DNA of 53,776 bases from Magnetococcales bacterium (GCA_002689455.1 NZGE01000015.1:1-53776); one strand, 5' to 3'; positions 22,117 to 32,436 are shown, numbered from the stretch's first letter. Notes: a model not told the origin generated them from the sequence alone. Translations and numbers: made by a program.

Positions 22117-24147
22117 TTATTCATCCCAAATACGCAAAGTGGATGGTGTAAAAGTTTGATATTTCATCGAACCTTTACTTAGAAATATCTTTTGCGCAAC
22201 TGCACCTTCGTTATTTTTGAAAAATGTTTTACAAGTTCCATTAAAACTTTCATCTCCAATAACCATTGATGCTATTTGACAATCTTCAAGTGACGGTTCC
22301 ACACCTGCATGAAGTAGTAAAACTTTATGATTATTCCGTTCCACCACACAACCAACAGAATCACAGGGGAAATGTTTTTCATAACCTGTTTCATGCGCTT
22401 TGTAATGTTCGAATATGTGCTTTTCACCAACCGAACCATCTTGCTTAAAAACATAATAACCATCACCAGCCTTTCCTAAAAGAATGGTTTTCCCATTTTG
22501 TAGCCAAATAATATCCGCCACAGGTACACTTGCATAAGTTATCCAAATAGAAACAGATGTTAATAAAGCAAAAGACAATTTACAAAAACGTTTAAAATAA
22601 AGTGAAGAAATAAACAGAAAACAAGCCATACTCAAGTAAACAACTTCCGACTTTTCAACCACAAAATGTCCATAAGGTAAAGCGCTTCCCAAGTAAGCAA
22701 TATCATTTAAAATATCCACACCATATAGCGCCACTTTAAAAAACAAAGAATGCAAACCGAATGGCATAAATAACAACCCTAAAAAAGCAAAAGGCATTAC
22801 CACAAAACCAGTCACAGGAATTGCCAACACATTCACAATAAAGCCTGCAAAATGAATTTCACCAAAATGCCAAGCGGCAACAGGCATTGTGGCAGCCCCC
22901 GCCACCAGCGATGTTAAGAAAACGCCTTTGGTGTATGTCATACCTTGTATGATTTTAATTTTAGAGCGCACTTCTTTTTCTTTAATTTCATTAAAAAGTG
23001 TAAGTGCAAAAACAGCCACGAAAGACATCTGAAAAGAAGCTGTAATAATACTTTCTGGCCATATAAAAAGCACCAATATTAAAGTAAGCATAAGAATGCG
23101 CAATGTATTATGTAAACGCCCTAATAAAAGTGCGAAGAAAATAAAGCTAACCATTAAAAAGGCACGTAAAGTTGGTAACGTTGCCCCTGCAATGGCTGTG
23201 TAAAACAAACAAGCGAACACTGCTAAAATAGCAGCAGGCATTTTTAAATTATAATTTAAGGCTAAAAACGGCGAAAAGGCTAAAACTTTTCGCAAACCAA
23301 AAAAAACAAAACCTGCCACCAAACCAATATGCAAACCTGAAATGGCTAATAAATGTGCCAAGCCACTGCTGCGGTAAGCATTATAAATTTCTTCCGTTAA
23401 ATATGTGCGCTTTCCTGCCAACAAAGCCACCAAAACAGATTCACTTTCACCAACCTCATCTGTTTCATTTTTATAAACCACTTTACTAGAAATGTTGGTT
23501 CGTAATTTTTGAAGCCAGTAACTGTTATGCTTAAAACCTTCTGGCCAACTTGTTTTATAAATACTTCCCATCACAAAGCCTGTGGCACCAATTTCATGCA
23601 TCCAGTAATACTGCCTTAGGTTAAAGTCCTCCTCAAAGCTTTGCGCTTTTGGTGAAAACAATTTAGCCTCTAAAGATATCCAGTCCCCCACAAAAAAATC
23701 CGACAATCGCCCCTCACTGCTGGAAATACGAATTTTCTTAGGCGTTAAAGTTTCATCAACGCCGTATATTTTCACATTTTCAAGCGTTACTTTATCGCGT
23801 CCGTCATACGTCGCACTTTTAGCAATTTGCCCCACAACCCAGTGCCGACCCTGTTCATATTTTCGGGGTAGAAAAACAGTTTCTTTGTTTTGCACAACGT
23901 AAGCAGTATTGGTTAAAAAAACACAAGAAGAACTGAACAAAACAAAGATTAAAAACACCTTAAAATAAAAACGTGTGAAATAGCTAATCACAAGCGAAAC
24001 TATTGACAATAATAGAAAGAAAGGTACACTCACCTCAAACGGCAAGTAAAAGTATAAAAATGTACCAATCAATGCACCCAGCGCCATAAATAACGGCACT
24101 GCATAACTTTCAAATTGAGTTTTAGGTTGTACATTTTCAAATAACAT
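22117..24147 (-). CDS. comEC: ComEC/Rec2 family competence membrane protein
   Basis: SGLAHLLAISGLHIGLVAG, ATLPTLRAFLM, SFQMSFVAVFAL, 676 aa multi-TM. Confidence 0.92.
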   Translation of the reverse strand: MLFENVQPKTQFESYAVPLFMALGALIGTFLYFYLPFEVSVPFFLLLSIVSLVISYFTRFYFKVFLIFVLFSSSCVFLTNTAYVVQNKETVFLPRKYEQGRHWVVGQIAKSATYDGRDKVTLENVKIYGVDETLTPKKIRISSSEGRLSDFFVGDWISLEAKLFSPKAQSFEEDFNLRQYYWMHEIGATGFVMGSIYKTSWPEGFKHNSYWLQKLRTNISSKVVYKNETDEVGESESVLVALLAGKRTYLTEEIYNAYRSSGLAHLLAISGLHIGLVAGFVFFGLRKVLAFSPFLALNYNLKMPAAILAVFACLFYTAIAGATLPTLRAFLMVSFIFFALLLGRLHNTLRILMLTLILVLFIWPESIITASFQMSFVAVFALTLFNEIKEKEVRSKIKIIQGMTYTKGVFLTSLVAGAATMPVAAWHFGEIHFAGFIVNVLAIPVTGFVVMPFAFLGLLFMPFGLHSLFFKVALYGVDILNDIAYLGSALPYGHFVVEKSEVVYLSMACFLFISSLYFKRFCKLSFALLTSVSIWITYASVPVADIIWLQNGKTILLGKAGDGYYVFKQDGSVGEKHIFEHYKAHETGYEKHFPCDSVGCVVERNNHKVLLLHAGVEPSLEDCQIASMVIGDESFNGTCKTFFKNNEGAVAQKIFLSKGSMKYQTFTPSTLRIWDE

Positions 24148-24183
24148 ATACTGCCATATTGTAATGAAATTAAAGGTTTGTAA

Positions 24184-25605
24184 ATGACGAAAATGGTAAA
24201 AACACGTTTTGCGCCTTCCCCAACAGGCATGCTACACATTGGCGGAGCAAGAACTGCGCTATTCAATTATTTATTCGCAAAGGCGAACGGTGGTGAATAC
24301 CTGCTGCGCATTGAAGACACAGACCAAGAGCGTTCCACAGAAGAAAACAAAGAAATTATTAGAGAAGGCTTGGATTGGCTTGGCCTTGGCCCAACAGACG
24401 GTAAATGGGTGTTACAGACTGACAGTTTGGAGCGTCACAAACAAGCGGTTCAAAAACTTTTAGATGAAGGCAAAGCATATGAATGCTTTACATCAAAAGA
24501 AGAACTTGAAGCCATGCGTGAAGCACAAAAAGAAAAAGGCGAAACCATTCGCTACGATGGTCGACACCGCAACCTCACTGAAGAACAAAAACAAGCCTTC
24601 CGTGATGAAGGTCGTGTAGCGGTTATTCGCTTAAAAGTTGAAGAAGAAGGTACAACTTCTTGGGACGATGCCGTACAAGGCACTATTAAAGTACCAAACT
24701 ACACACTGGATGACTTTATTATTATGCGTGCAGACGGTTACCCAACCTATAACTTTGTGGTTGCACTTGACGACCATGACATGGGCATTACACATGTTAT
24801 TCGTGGCGACGACCACATAAACAACACCCCGAAACAAATGTTTGTTTACCAAGCTATGGGCTATGAACTTCCAATTTTTGCCCACGTACCAATGATTCAC
24901 GGTAAAAACGGTAAAATGTCCAAACGTGACGGGGCAACAAACGTCCTTGAATATAAAGAAGCCGGTTTCTTACCAGAAGCATTAAACAACTACCTTATGC
25001 GTCTAGGTTGGTCCCTTGGTGATGAAGAAGTTATTTCCATGGAACGTGCAACAGAACACTTTGACATTAACAACGTTAACAAAAGCGCATCTGTTTTTGA
25101 CCAAGTAAAACTAGAATGGTTTAACGCACAATACATTCGTGAATTAAACGCTGAACAGCTTTTAACACATCTTGAATACTTCTTTACTAAAGAAGGCTTA
25201 ACACTGAACGATACCATTCGTGGTTATTTATTAAACGGCGGCATTAACGCTGTTAAAAACAAAGCGAAAAAATTACCGGACCTTGTTAAAGCATTAGAAT
25301 TTTTCTTTAAAGCACCACCATTTAACTTTGAAGAAAAAGAAGTTTCCATACTAGAAACAGATGGTTACAAAAACAACCTACAGCTTTTTGTGAACAAAGC
25401 ACAAAACATTGAAGGAACAGTAAACCACGACACTGTTTCAGAAATTGTGAGCGAATTGTGTGAGGAAACCGGTTTGAAATTTAAAGATTTTGGCATGCCA
25501 CTGCGTGTTGCTCTAACAGGTACAACACAAGCACCAGGTGTTGGCGATATTGTTGAAATTTTTGGTAAGGATGAAAGCATAAAGCGTATTCAAAGCGCCT
25601 TATAA
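24184..25605 (+). CDS. gltX: Glutamyl-tRNA synthetase
   Basis: RFAPSPTGMLHIGGARTALFNYLFA, RIEDTDQERST, KMSKRDGATNV. Confidence 0.98.
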   Translation: MTKMVKTRFAPSPTGMLHIGGARTALFNYLFAKANGGEYLLRIEDTDQERSTEENKEIIREGLDWLGLGPTDGKWVLQTDSLERHKQAVQKLLDEGKAYECFTSKEELEAMREAQKEKGETIRYDGRHRNLTEEQKQAFRDEGRVAVIRLKVEEEGTTSWDDAVQGTIKVPNYTLDDFIIMRADGYPTYNFVVALDDHDMGITHVIRGDDHINNTPKQMFVYQAMGYELPIFAHVPMIHGKNGKMSKRDGATNVLEYKEAGFLPEALNNYLMRLGWSLGDEEVISMERATEHFDINNVNKSASVFDQVKLEWFNAQYIRELNAEQLLTHLEYFFTKEGLTLNDTIRGYLLNGGINAVKNKAKKLPDLVKALEFFFKAPPFNFEEKEVSILETDGYKNNLQLFVNKAQNIEGTVNHDTVSEIVSELCEETGLKFKDFGMPLRVALTGTTQAPGVGDIVEIFGKDESIKRIQSAL

Positions 25606-25629
25606 AAACATCCAACCTCAAACAATAAA

Positions 25630-25664
25630 TAAAAAAGCCCTGCTTATGCAGGGCTTTTCTCGTT
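25630..25664. terminator. Rho-independent terminator
   Basis: AAAAGCCCTGC-ttat-GCAGGGCTTTTCTCG. Confidence 0.85.
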
Positions 25665-25676
25665 TATTAATTCAGC

Positions 25677-26111
25677 TTATTCGGCCAATTCAGTAGCTTC
25701 TGCTTGAGGCGGGAATAAAACATCTCCAATTTTGTCCAGCACAATGGCCAAACCTTTAAAAGACAGAACTGCAACAACAAGCAGCGCCAGCATTGAAACA
25801 ATGGTCAGCAACATTTTAGCGCCAAAGAAAACAGCAACGCCAATAATCAAACCAAGCACACCGCCAAAGGCCGCATATGTAAAGCCACTGGCTTTTTGCC
25901 ACGATTCGTTGGCTTCATATTTCATTTCAAACAGGCCGTACGAACACAAAATTGCCAAAACAGGCACAATCACGCTCAGCGCCATGTTAATGTCCAGACC
26001 ATCCAGTAAACCAAAGCCAGCAACAACCAACAGCGCCACAGCACCAAGTATAGAGTAAACAAGTTTAGACATAATGTCTCCTTGAAATGTAAAAGGAAAA
26101 AGAAGTGTCAT
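25677..26111 (-). CDS. Hypothetical membrane protein
   Basis: Several hydrophobic segments; likely start is MSKLVYSILGAVALLVVAGFGLLDG (about 26072) preceded by AAGGAGACATTATG. Confidence 0.7.
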   Translation of the reverse strand: MTLLFPFTFQGDIMSKLVYSILGAVALLVVAGFGLLDGLDINMALSVIVPVLAILCSYGLFEMKYEANESWQKASGFTYAAFGGVLGLIIGVAVFFGAKMLLTIVSMLALLVVAVLSFKGLAIVLDKIGDVLFPPQAEATELAE

Positions 26112-26223
26112 TTGACGGACTATATGTATGAAATTAATGATAAATTGTCAAGTTATTGACAAAACAAATTCAAATTATTTGAAAAAATAAAGCAAAGTGG
26201 TTGTCAAAGTGGTTGTCAAAGTG
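26107..26223. promoter_or_regulatory. Divergent intergenic region with repeated TTGTCAA sites and a 12-bp tandem repeat
   Basis: GTCA-TT-TGAC (26107-26116); TTGTCAA-GTTA-TTGACAA (26145-26162); CAAAGTGGTTGT x2.6 (26193-26223), each carrying TTGTCAA. Confidence 0.55.
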
Positions 26224-26319
26224 AATTTTAATACTTAAACTATTAGTAACAAATACTTTAACGTTTATCTTTAAACACTGTGCAATCCATTTGCACCTCA
26301 ACACCTTACAGGTACTCCC

Positions 26320-26685
26320 TTGATCAAAAAAACAACTTTTAAGTATGGCACATTGGCACGCCAACTTATTCCAACAGCCCGTACTGTTCATAGCAAAATA
26401 AAAAAGGCCAACACACGTAGTGAAGCTGAATCAGTCTTAAACATGTCCCTTTTTTCGCTGTTGCAAATGATTAGTCAAATGCAATCACTGAAGGATGAAG
26501 AATCATCGCTGGGAAATGAAAAAGGACAAGAGTGCATGTTCTTTGAAACAGCACTTATTTGCGCAGGTTTGGCTGTGCGATTCATGCAAATGCGTGTTGT
26601 TACACCAGAAAACAAGCCCGAGCTTTTAAAGCTTACAGCTGGTGTTTACGAGCATCTTAAAAAGTCTGCAAAAACAATCGAGTAA
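26320..26685 (+). CDS. Hypothetical protein
   Basis: 121-aa ORF with a terminator directly downstream; family not recognised. Confidence 0.65.
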   Translation: MIKKTTFKYGTLARQLIPTARTVHSKIKKANTRSEAESVLNMSLFSLLQMISQMQSLKDEESSLGNEKGQECMFFETALICAGLAVRFMQMRVVTPENKPELLKLTAGVYEHLKKSAKTIE

Positions 26686-26716
26686 AAAAAGCCCGCATTT
26701 GCGGGCTTTTTTTACT
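26685..26716. terminator. Rho-independent terminator
   Basis: AAAAAAAGCCCGC-attt-GCGGGCTTTTTTTAC. Confidence 0.9.
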
Positions 26717-28375
26717 TTAAGAAGCTAACAACTTGGCAGCGGCGGCTTTTGCCTCAGCCGTAACATCACGCCCTGATATCATGCGTGATAATTCATCCAA
26801 ACGCTCCTCGTCTGAAAGTTGAACAAGCGTTGTTCTGGTTGCCTCACCATCGGATTTTTTAAATATTTTAACGTGCCTATGCCCTTTTGAAGCCACCTGC
26901 GCTAAATGCGTTATTGAAAAAACTTGATGCTTTTCAGACAAGTTCTTCATAGCAAGCCCCATGGCTTCAGCCACATGGCCACCTACCCCCGTATCAATCT
27001 CATCAAACACAAGGCTTGTTGCAGCAATGTCTTTATAAAACACTTGTTTTAAAGCAAGCATTAACCTAGACACCTCACCACCAGAAGCAACTTTAACAAG
27101 GGGCGCTAGCGGTTGCCCTTTATTGGTAGCCACCATAAACTCAACACGTTCAGCACCTTTATCGTTCCAGTCTTCACTGGCAAGCGGTAACAAATGTGCT
27201 TCAAACCTTGTTTCAGGCATTTCAAGAAAGGCAAGCGACTTTTCAACTTCTTTTGAGATATCCTTCGCCACTTTTTGACGTGAGGCTGTAAGTTTTTGGC
27301 AAACCTCTTCATAGGATACACGCAAAGCCATGACTTCATGTTCTAAAGAAGAAATATCACCTTGCAAGTTATTCAATCCTTCCAACCTCTCCTGCATTTC
27401 TGATAGTTTTTCAGGAAGCTCATCAATGGTAATGTTATGTTTACGTGCAATGTCCTTTAAAGCAAACAAACGGTCATCCACCTCTTTCAAACGTTCTGGG
27501 TTAGATTCCATATTTTCACCCAAACGCTCAACATCGTTTACCAGCTCTGAAACCTCAAGTGAAACACTTGAAAAACGTTCACAAAGATTATTCATCTCAG
27601 AAGAAACCTCTGCAAGTGGTGAAAGTGCCGACTCTGCATGACGCAAAGCAGATGCAATATCAAAATCTCCCGAAAGAACACCAAGCGCTTCATTTAAAGC
27701 TATTGTCATTTTTTCAGATGACATTAAAAGCTTGCGCTCATCCGCCAGCTTTTCAGCCTCCCCTACTTCAACATTTAATTTTTCAAGCTCATCAATGTAA
27801 GCACTCAGTAAAATTTGCTCATCGGCTTGGTTTTTAATGCGCTCTTGGGCATCTAGTAATTTATTATAGCTCGAACGCCAAGCGTTATAGGCTTTTAAAA
27901 CAGCGCTACGTTCAGTTTTTAACCCACCGAATTGATCTAACATGTTCACATGATTTACAGGCTTTAAAATCAGCTGACCATCATATTGCCCATGAATATC
28001 AACCAACTTTTCACCTAAAGACTGCAACTGTGTTTGTGTAACTTGCGCACCATTGACAAAAGCACGGCTTTTATCACGACTTAACACACGGCGCAAGAAA
28101 AGCTCACCATCTTCAAGTTCTAGGCCATAGTCGGATAAAATATCACAAACAGGGTGTTTTTCATCAAGTGAAAAGCGAACTTCAATAGAAGCTTTTTCAG
28201 CACCATGGCGAATTAAAGAAGTGTCAGCTCTTGCACCTAACCCAAGTGAAAGCGCATCAATGAGCATAGATTTACCAGCACCTGTTTCACCCGTAATAAT
28301 GGTAAAACCTTCTTTAAAGGTAACCGAGCATTGCTCAATTAAGCCGACATTGTGAATGTTTAAATGCGCTAGCAT
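26717..28375 (-). CDS. recN: DNA repair protein RecN
   Basis: MLAHLNIHNVGLIEQCSVTFKEGFTIITGETGAGKSMLIDAL, DIHGQYDGQ, GGEVSRLMLALK, FDEIDTGVGG. Confidence 0.97.
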   Translation of the reverse strand: MLAHLNIHNVGLIEQCSVTFKEGFTIITGETGAGKSMLIDALSLGLGARADTSLIRHGAEKASIEVRFSLDEKHPVCDILSDYGLELEDGELFLRRVLSRDKSRAFVNGAQVTQTQLQSLGEKLVDIHGQYDGQLILKPVNHVNMLDQFGGLKTERSAVLKAYNAWRSSYNKLLDAQERIKNQADEQILLSAYIDELEKLNVEVGEAEKLADERKLLMSSEKMTIALNEALGVLSGDFDIASALRHAESALSPLAEVSSEMNNLCERFSSVSLEVSELVNDVERLGENMESNPERLKEVDDRLFALKDIARKHNITIDELPEKLSEMQERLEGLNNLQGDISSLEHEVMALRVSYEEVCQKLTASRQKVAKDISKEVEKSLAFLEMPETRFEAHLLPLASEDWNDKGAERVEFMVATNKGQPLAPLVKVASGGEVSRLMLALKQVFYKDIAATSLVFDEIDTGVGGHVAEAMGLAMKNLSEKHQVFSITHLAQVASKGHRHVKIFKKSDGEATRTTLVQLSDEERLDELSRMISGRDVTAEAKAAAAKLLAS

Positions 28376-28387
28376 TCCAAGTAAACC

Positions 28388-29221
28388 TTAGTTATGTTGT
28401 TCAGAAACGGAACTTTTAATACCTTTCCAGATAGAGCCTAACCATGAAGTTTCTTCTACCTGTGTTGGTACTTTAAGGTTACGTTCACCCAGCAAGGCAT
28501 ATGCCTTCGCATACCAAGAAGAACTTGGGTAGTTGTAACCTAAAACAGCTGCTGATTCAGTGGCTTCGTCTTCAATACCAAGCGCTAAATAGCTTTCAGT
28601 AATACGGTATAAAGCTTCTGGTGTTTGGCTTGTTGTTTGGTAATTTTCAATAACCGTACGGAAACGATTAATGGCAGCCATATAACGTTCATCTTTTTGG
28701 TAATAACGACCCACCATCATTTCTTTGCCTGCCAAGTGGTCTAAGCATAGTGTAATTTTAAGTTTAGCGTCTTTGGCATAGTCAGAAGCAGGGTAACGCT
28801 CTGTCAGCTCATTAAACGCTTTAAGCGCCTCTTCCGTAAATTGCTGGTCACGACGTACATCGCTAATACGGTTATAGTGTGACATACCCTTTAAATATAG
28901 CATGTATGAAATATCTTTATGACCAGGGTGTGATGCGATAAAACGGTCCGCAGCTGGAACAGCTTCGTCATAACGTTCGCTGGTGTAAAGAGCAAAAACA
29001 ACCATCATTTGTGCGCGCGTAGCCCAGCCCGAATATGGATGTTGACGCTCTAGTTCTTCAAAAGCGTGAATAGACTCACCATAAGAGCCTTCAGATAAAT
29101 AATCCATTCCTTGGTTATAAAGTAGTTCAACTTCACCCACCAATTCTTTGTTTTCAGTCGTTGAAGAACAAGCGGTAAGAGCCATAGATGCAACGATTAC
29201 TGATAGCTTAAGGAATTTCAT
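28388..29221 (-). CDS. bamD: Outer membrane assembly lipoprotein BamD
   Basis: Lipobox LTACSS, YNQGMDYLSEGSYGESIHAFEELERQHPYSGWATRAQMM. Confidence 0.94.
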   Translation of the reverse strand: MKFLKLSVIVASMALTACSSTTENKELVGEVELLYNQGMDYLSEGSYGESIHAFEELERQHPYSGWATRAQMMVVFALYTSERYDEAVPAADRFIASHPGHKDISYMLYLKGMSHYNRISDVRRDQQFTEEALKAFNELTERYPASDYAKDAKLKITLCLDHLAGKEMMVGRYYQKDERYMAAINRFRTVIENYQTTSQTPEALYRITESYLALGIEDEATESAAVLGYNYPSSSWYAKAYALLGERNLKVPTQVEETSWLGSIWKGIKSSVSEQHN

Positions 29222-29430
29222 ATTATAACCTTTATTTTTTATGATTTTTAAACCTCACAAAATTAACATTTTTAAAAACGGTTTTCCACTTTAAAAACAA
29301 ATTTTAATGACTTTACATCCTTTAGGGCTTGTTAAATTAAATTGATAAGCATATATAGTAACTTAACTGGGATTAAACCCTTTACTTTACATGCCTTTCA
29401 ACTGCTACCAAATGTAGCTAAGGACCTTTT

Positions 29431-30003
29431 ATGCATTGCCCCCAATGCCTTGCCCTTGAAGATGAGTTAAACAAAGCTTATGTCGAAATTGAACAACTAA
29501 AGGCGGAACTATTAAAGGTTAAACGTACGAACCCTCTAACAGGTCTACCGAACAAAGTTGCATTAAATGAGAAGCTAAGAGAAGCCCTGGCACAGTCAAA
29601 ACGTGGCCGTAAAACATACATTCTATTCATTGATTTAGATAATTTCAAAGAACTGAATGATACTTACAGCCATGAACTGGGTGACGAAGCGCTTAAAGCT
29701 GTTGCACTAACTTTAAAAAACACTGTTCGTTTGACTGATACTGTTTTTCACATGAGTGGTGATGAATTCGCGGTGATGGCAGAGACAAAGAATGTTTCCG
29801 CTGTTCTCTATAAAATTATAGATGCAATACAGAATACATCCGTACAAGTAAATGAAAAAAATATCATTAACTTAGGCGCATCTATAGGTTTTAACCTTAT
29901 TGAGGGGCCTGATGTACGCACTGTTTTAGAAGGGGCTGATAAATCCCTTCAATCCGACAAGCACATGCGTGAAATTCAAGGTTTTCGACACAAACGTGTT
30001 TAA
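29431..30003 (+). CDS. GGDEF-domain protein (putative diguanylate cyclase), short, with N-terminal CPQC motif
   Basis: NPLTGLPNKVALNEKL, FIDLDNFKELNDTYSHELGDEAL, MSGDEFAVMAE. Confidence 0.9.
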   Translation: MHCPQCLALEDELNKAYVEIEQLKAELLKVKRTNPLTGLPNKVALNEKLREALAQSKRGRKTYILFIDLDNFKELNDTYSHELGDEALKAVALTLKNTVRLTDTVFHMSGDEFAVMAETKNVSAVLYKIIDAIQNTSVQVNEKNIINLGASIGFNLIEGPDVRTVLEGADKSLQSDKHMREIQGFRHKRV

Positions 30004-30025
30004 ATTTACGCCCACCATCGAAATA

Positions 30026-30060
30026 TAAAAAAAACACCCTCAAAATGAGGGTGTTTTTAT
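30026..30060. terminator. Rho-independent terminator
   Basis: AAAAAACACCCTC-aaaat-GAGGGTGTTTTTATT. Confidence 0.85.
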
Positions 30061-30078
30061 TCGATACATAGTTAATAA

Positions 30079-30456
30079 TTACCAGAACCCGAGGGATTGC
30101 CCCATATAATAGCCTGAAATAAGAAGAATCATCCCAACAACACCAATGGTTATCCCTTTCACACTTAAAAAAGGTTTATCATTTTTTGTTTTTTCATCTG
30201 AAACTTCAACATCACGTTCCGCATAGTCTTTCGGCGCTTGTGGTTCTACTTCTTGCGCCTGAACTTTGGGTGCTGAATCTCTTTTGGCATCCAGCTCCAT
30301 AGCTGCCGATGCCGCTTCTGGCTGGCATGACGACGTTTCTTCAGCTTTCGTTGCGCTTTCGTTTGCATTTGAACCATCCTGTTTTTGCTTTGCTTTACGG
30401 CTTCGCATTTGACGTTTTCTTTGAGACTGCTTACGGTTATATGAATTTGACATCAT
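30079..30456 (-). CDS. Hypothetical protein: basic N-terminus, disordered middle, single C-terminal TM
   Basis: NRKQSQRKRQMRSRKAKQKQ followed by low-complexity acidic stretch and GITIGVVGMILLISGYYMGQSLGFW. Confidence 0.6.
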   Translation of the reverse strand: MMSNSYNRKQSQRKRQMRSRKAKQKQDGSNANESATKAEETSSCQPEAASAAMELDAKRDSAPKVQAQEVEPQAPKDYAERDVEVSDEKTKNDKPFLSVKGITIGVVGMILLISGYYMGQSLGFW

Positions 30457-30594
30457 AATCTCCTAAGGAAAGAAAAAAGCAAAAGATATTTTGCTTTTAA
30501 GGTCAATGCCTAATGTCATCATTAGGCTATAAAAAATAAAGTATCTAAATATGTATACATAATTTATACACGCACAATCTCAAACATTCAAGAA

Positions 30595-31446
30595 TTATTT
30601 TTTAGATGCTTTTGAAGGCTTTTTAGCTGTTTTAGCTTTTATCTTTTTTTCAGCAGCTTTTTCAGATGCAATACGCTGAGCAGTTATAGCCTTAGCTTCT
30701 TTCACATCTTTACTTGTAACTTTTGGCACAATCACATTTTCACGGTCTTGTTTTTTCTGTTCTTTTTGTAAAGCGTCGTAACCTTCAGCTGTGGTAGGAG
30801 TAATAATACCTGCTGAAATCACCATTTTAACACCTTGCTCCACAGTCATATGCAGAGGCTTTAATTCAGACCTTGGCACAAACAATAAAAAACCTGAAGT
30901 TGGGTTTGGCGTTGTTGGTAAAAACACGTTCACTAAATCACATTTTTGACTACGCCCCACTTCACCCTTTGTTTCCCCTGTTACAAAAGCAATAGCCCAA
31001 AGCCCTGGGCGCGGGTATTCAACCATCACAACCTCACGAAATGAAGAAGAATTTGAAACAGAGACTGTATCAATCACCTGTTTAACTGCACCATAAATAG
31101 AACGCACGCCTGGAATGCTTGTAACAATATTTTCAGCCCATTTCACAAGCTTTGCACCCACAAAGTTACGTACAGAAATACCAATAAACACAAGCGCTAA
31201 AACACCCATAAACAACTCAACACCGGGGATATCATATGGCAAGAAATTGCTTGGTGCAAAACGTGGTGGGAAGAAAGATTCCGCAACATTATTCACAACA
31301 CTCACTGTAAACTTAATAATATAAAAAGTAATAATAATTGGTAAAACAACCAATAAACCTGTTAAAAAGCAACCACGCAACCAAGACAAAAACCCTGGTT
31401 TTTTAGTTTGTGTATTTTTACTAGATTTTTTTTGTTTTTTCGCCAT
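30595..31446 (-). CDS. DUF502 family membrane protein
   Basis: GCFLTGLLVVLPIIITFYIIKFTV, IPGVRSIYGAVKQVIDTVS, VNVFLPTTPNPTSGFLLFVP. Confidence 0.92.
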   Translation of the reverse strand: MAKKQKKSSKNTQTKKPGFLSWLRGCFLTGLLVVLPIIITFYIIKFTVSVVNNVAESFFPPRFAPSNFLPYDIPGVELFMGVLALVFIGISVRNFVGAKLVKWAENIVTSIPGVRSIYGAVKQVIDTVSVSNSSSFREVVMVEYPRPGLWAIAFVTGETKGEVGRSQKCDLVNVFLPTTPNPTSGFLLFVPRSELKPLHMTVEQGVKMVISAGIITPTTAEGYDALQKEQKKQDRENVIVPKVTSKDVKEAKAITAQRIASEKAAEKKIKAKTAKKPSKASKK

Positions 31447-31522
31447 TTTTTTTACCCTGTTTTATATTGCAATAGAACTATAAAGCACAAACAAGTTTAC
31501 GACAATCATTACTTTAAAACGA

Positions 31523-32425
31523 TTATACATGCGGTGCAATGTAATGTGGCACAATACCCGTTTTCTCAATATACTCTTTTGCTAAACCACCCGTAAAAAT
31601 CCCGCTTTCAACAAGCAAAGTTTTAAAACCCATATTCAAACCACCTAAAATGTCGGTGTGTAAGCTATCGCCCACCATCAACACATTTTCAGGCTTACCT
31701 TTATAATCCATAAAATCCAATGCATATTGGAAAATTTTAGCATCAGGCTTACCTAGAAGTGTTGGCTTTTTACTAAAGCCCGTCCGCATATAAAAGTCGT
31801 GCATGTAAAGGCCAGGTGTTGGCACAAAAACACTGCCACTTGGCGCGCCCACATCGGGGTTTGCAATCAACACTTCTTCTAATTTTTTAGCAGATGTAAC
31901 TAAATTGTCTTGCCAATTTTTTTGCCAACCAGCACCCACCAAATACATTAGTCTTTTAACATCAGCATGCAATAAACCTTCCGTTGCATTCAGGTTATGT
32001 ATTTTAGGAAAATCGTCTTGAATTGGGTTTTGACCATAACAAGTTGCCGCAATGTTTTCATGACTATCTGTATTTTTAAGGTAATGTTCTGTCACATCTA
32101 AGCTAGTTACAATTTCTGATTTTTTAAAACCAAATCCAAGTTTTTGATACTTCCCTTCCACCGTACGCCAACCATTCATACTGTCATTTGAAACAATGCA
32201 AAAAGGAATATTTTTTTTGCGTAACATATCAATCGCATGTAAAGCTTCATGAATAACTTCTGGCCCACGGCATAGCACACCGTAAGAATCAAGAAGCACC
32301 AATTCCACACCATCTAAACAGCCTTCTAAAGAAGGTACTTCTCTGGATAACTTTGGCATTTCACTTGGGTATTCATACCAATGTTTACTTGTTTCATATA
32401 CGCTTATAATATCATCTAACTGCAT
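31523..32425 (-). CDS. HAD-superfamily (class IIA) hydrolase
   Basis: LLDSYGVLCRGPEVIHEAL, CIVSNDS, GKPDAKIFQYALDF, MVGDSLHTDILGGLNMGFKTLLVESGI. Confidence 0.88.
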   Translation of the reverse strand: MQLDDIISVYETSKHWYEYPSEMPKLSREVPSLEGCLDGVELVLLDSYGVLCRGPEVIHEALHAIDMLRKKNIPFCIVSNDSMNGWRTVEGKYQKLGFGFKKSEIVTSLDVTEHYLKNTDSHENIAATCYGQNPIQDDFPKIHNLNATEGLLHADVKRLMYLVGAGWQKNWQDNLVTSAKKLEEVLIANPDVGAPSGSVFVPTPGLYMHDFYMRTGFSKKPTLLGKPDAKIFQYALDFMDYKGKPENVLMVGDSLHTDILGGLNMGFKTLLVESGIFTGGLAKEYIEKTGIVPHYIAPHV

Positions 32426-32436
32426 GATACATTCCC

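Noticed and set aside
26193-26223. Interpretation of the 12-bp tandem repeat as a CRISPR array
   Set aside because: Only 2.6 units, no spacers and no cas genes in the window.
27330-27837. Plus-strand ORFs inside recN
   Set aside because: Antisense shadow ORFs without SD signals.
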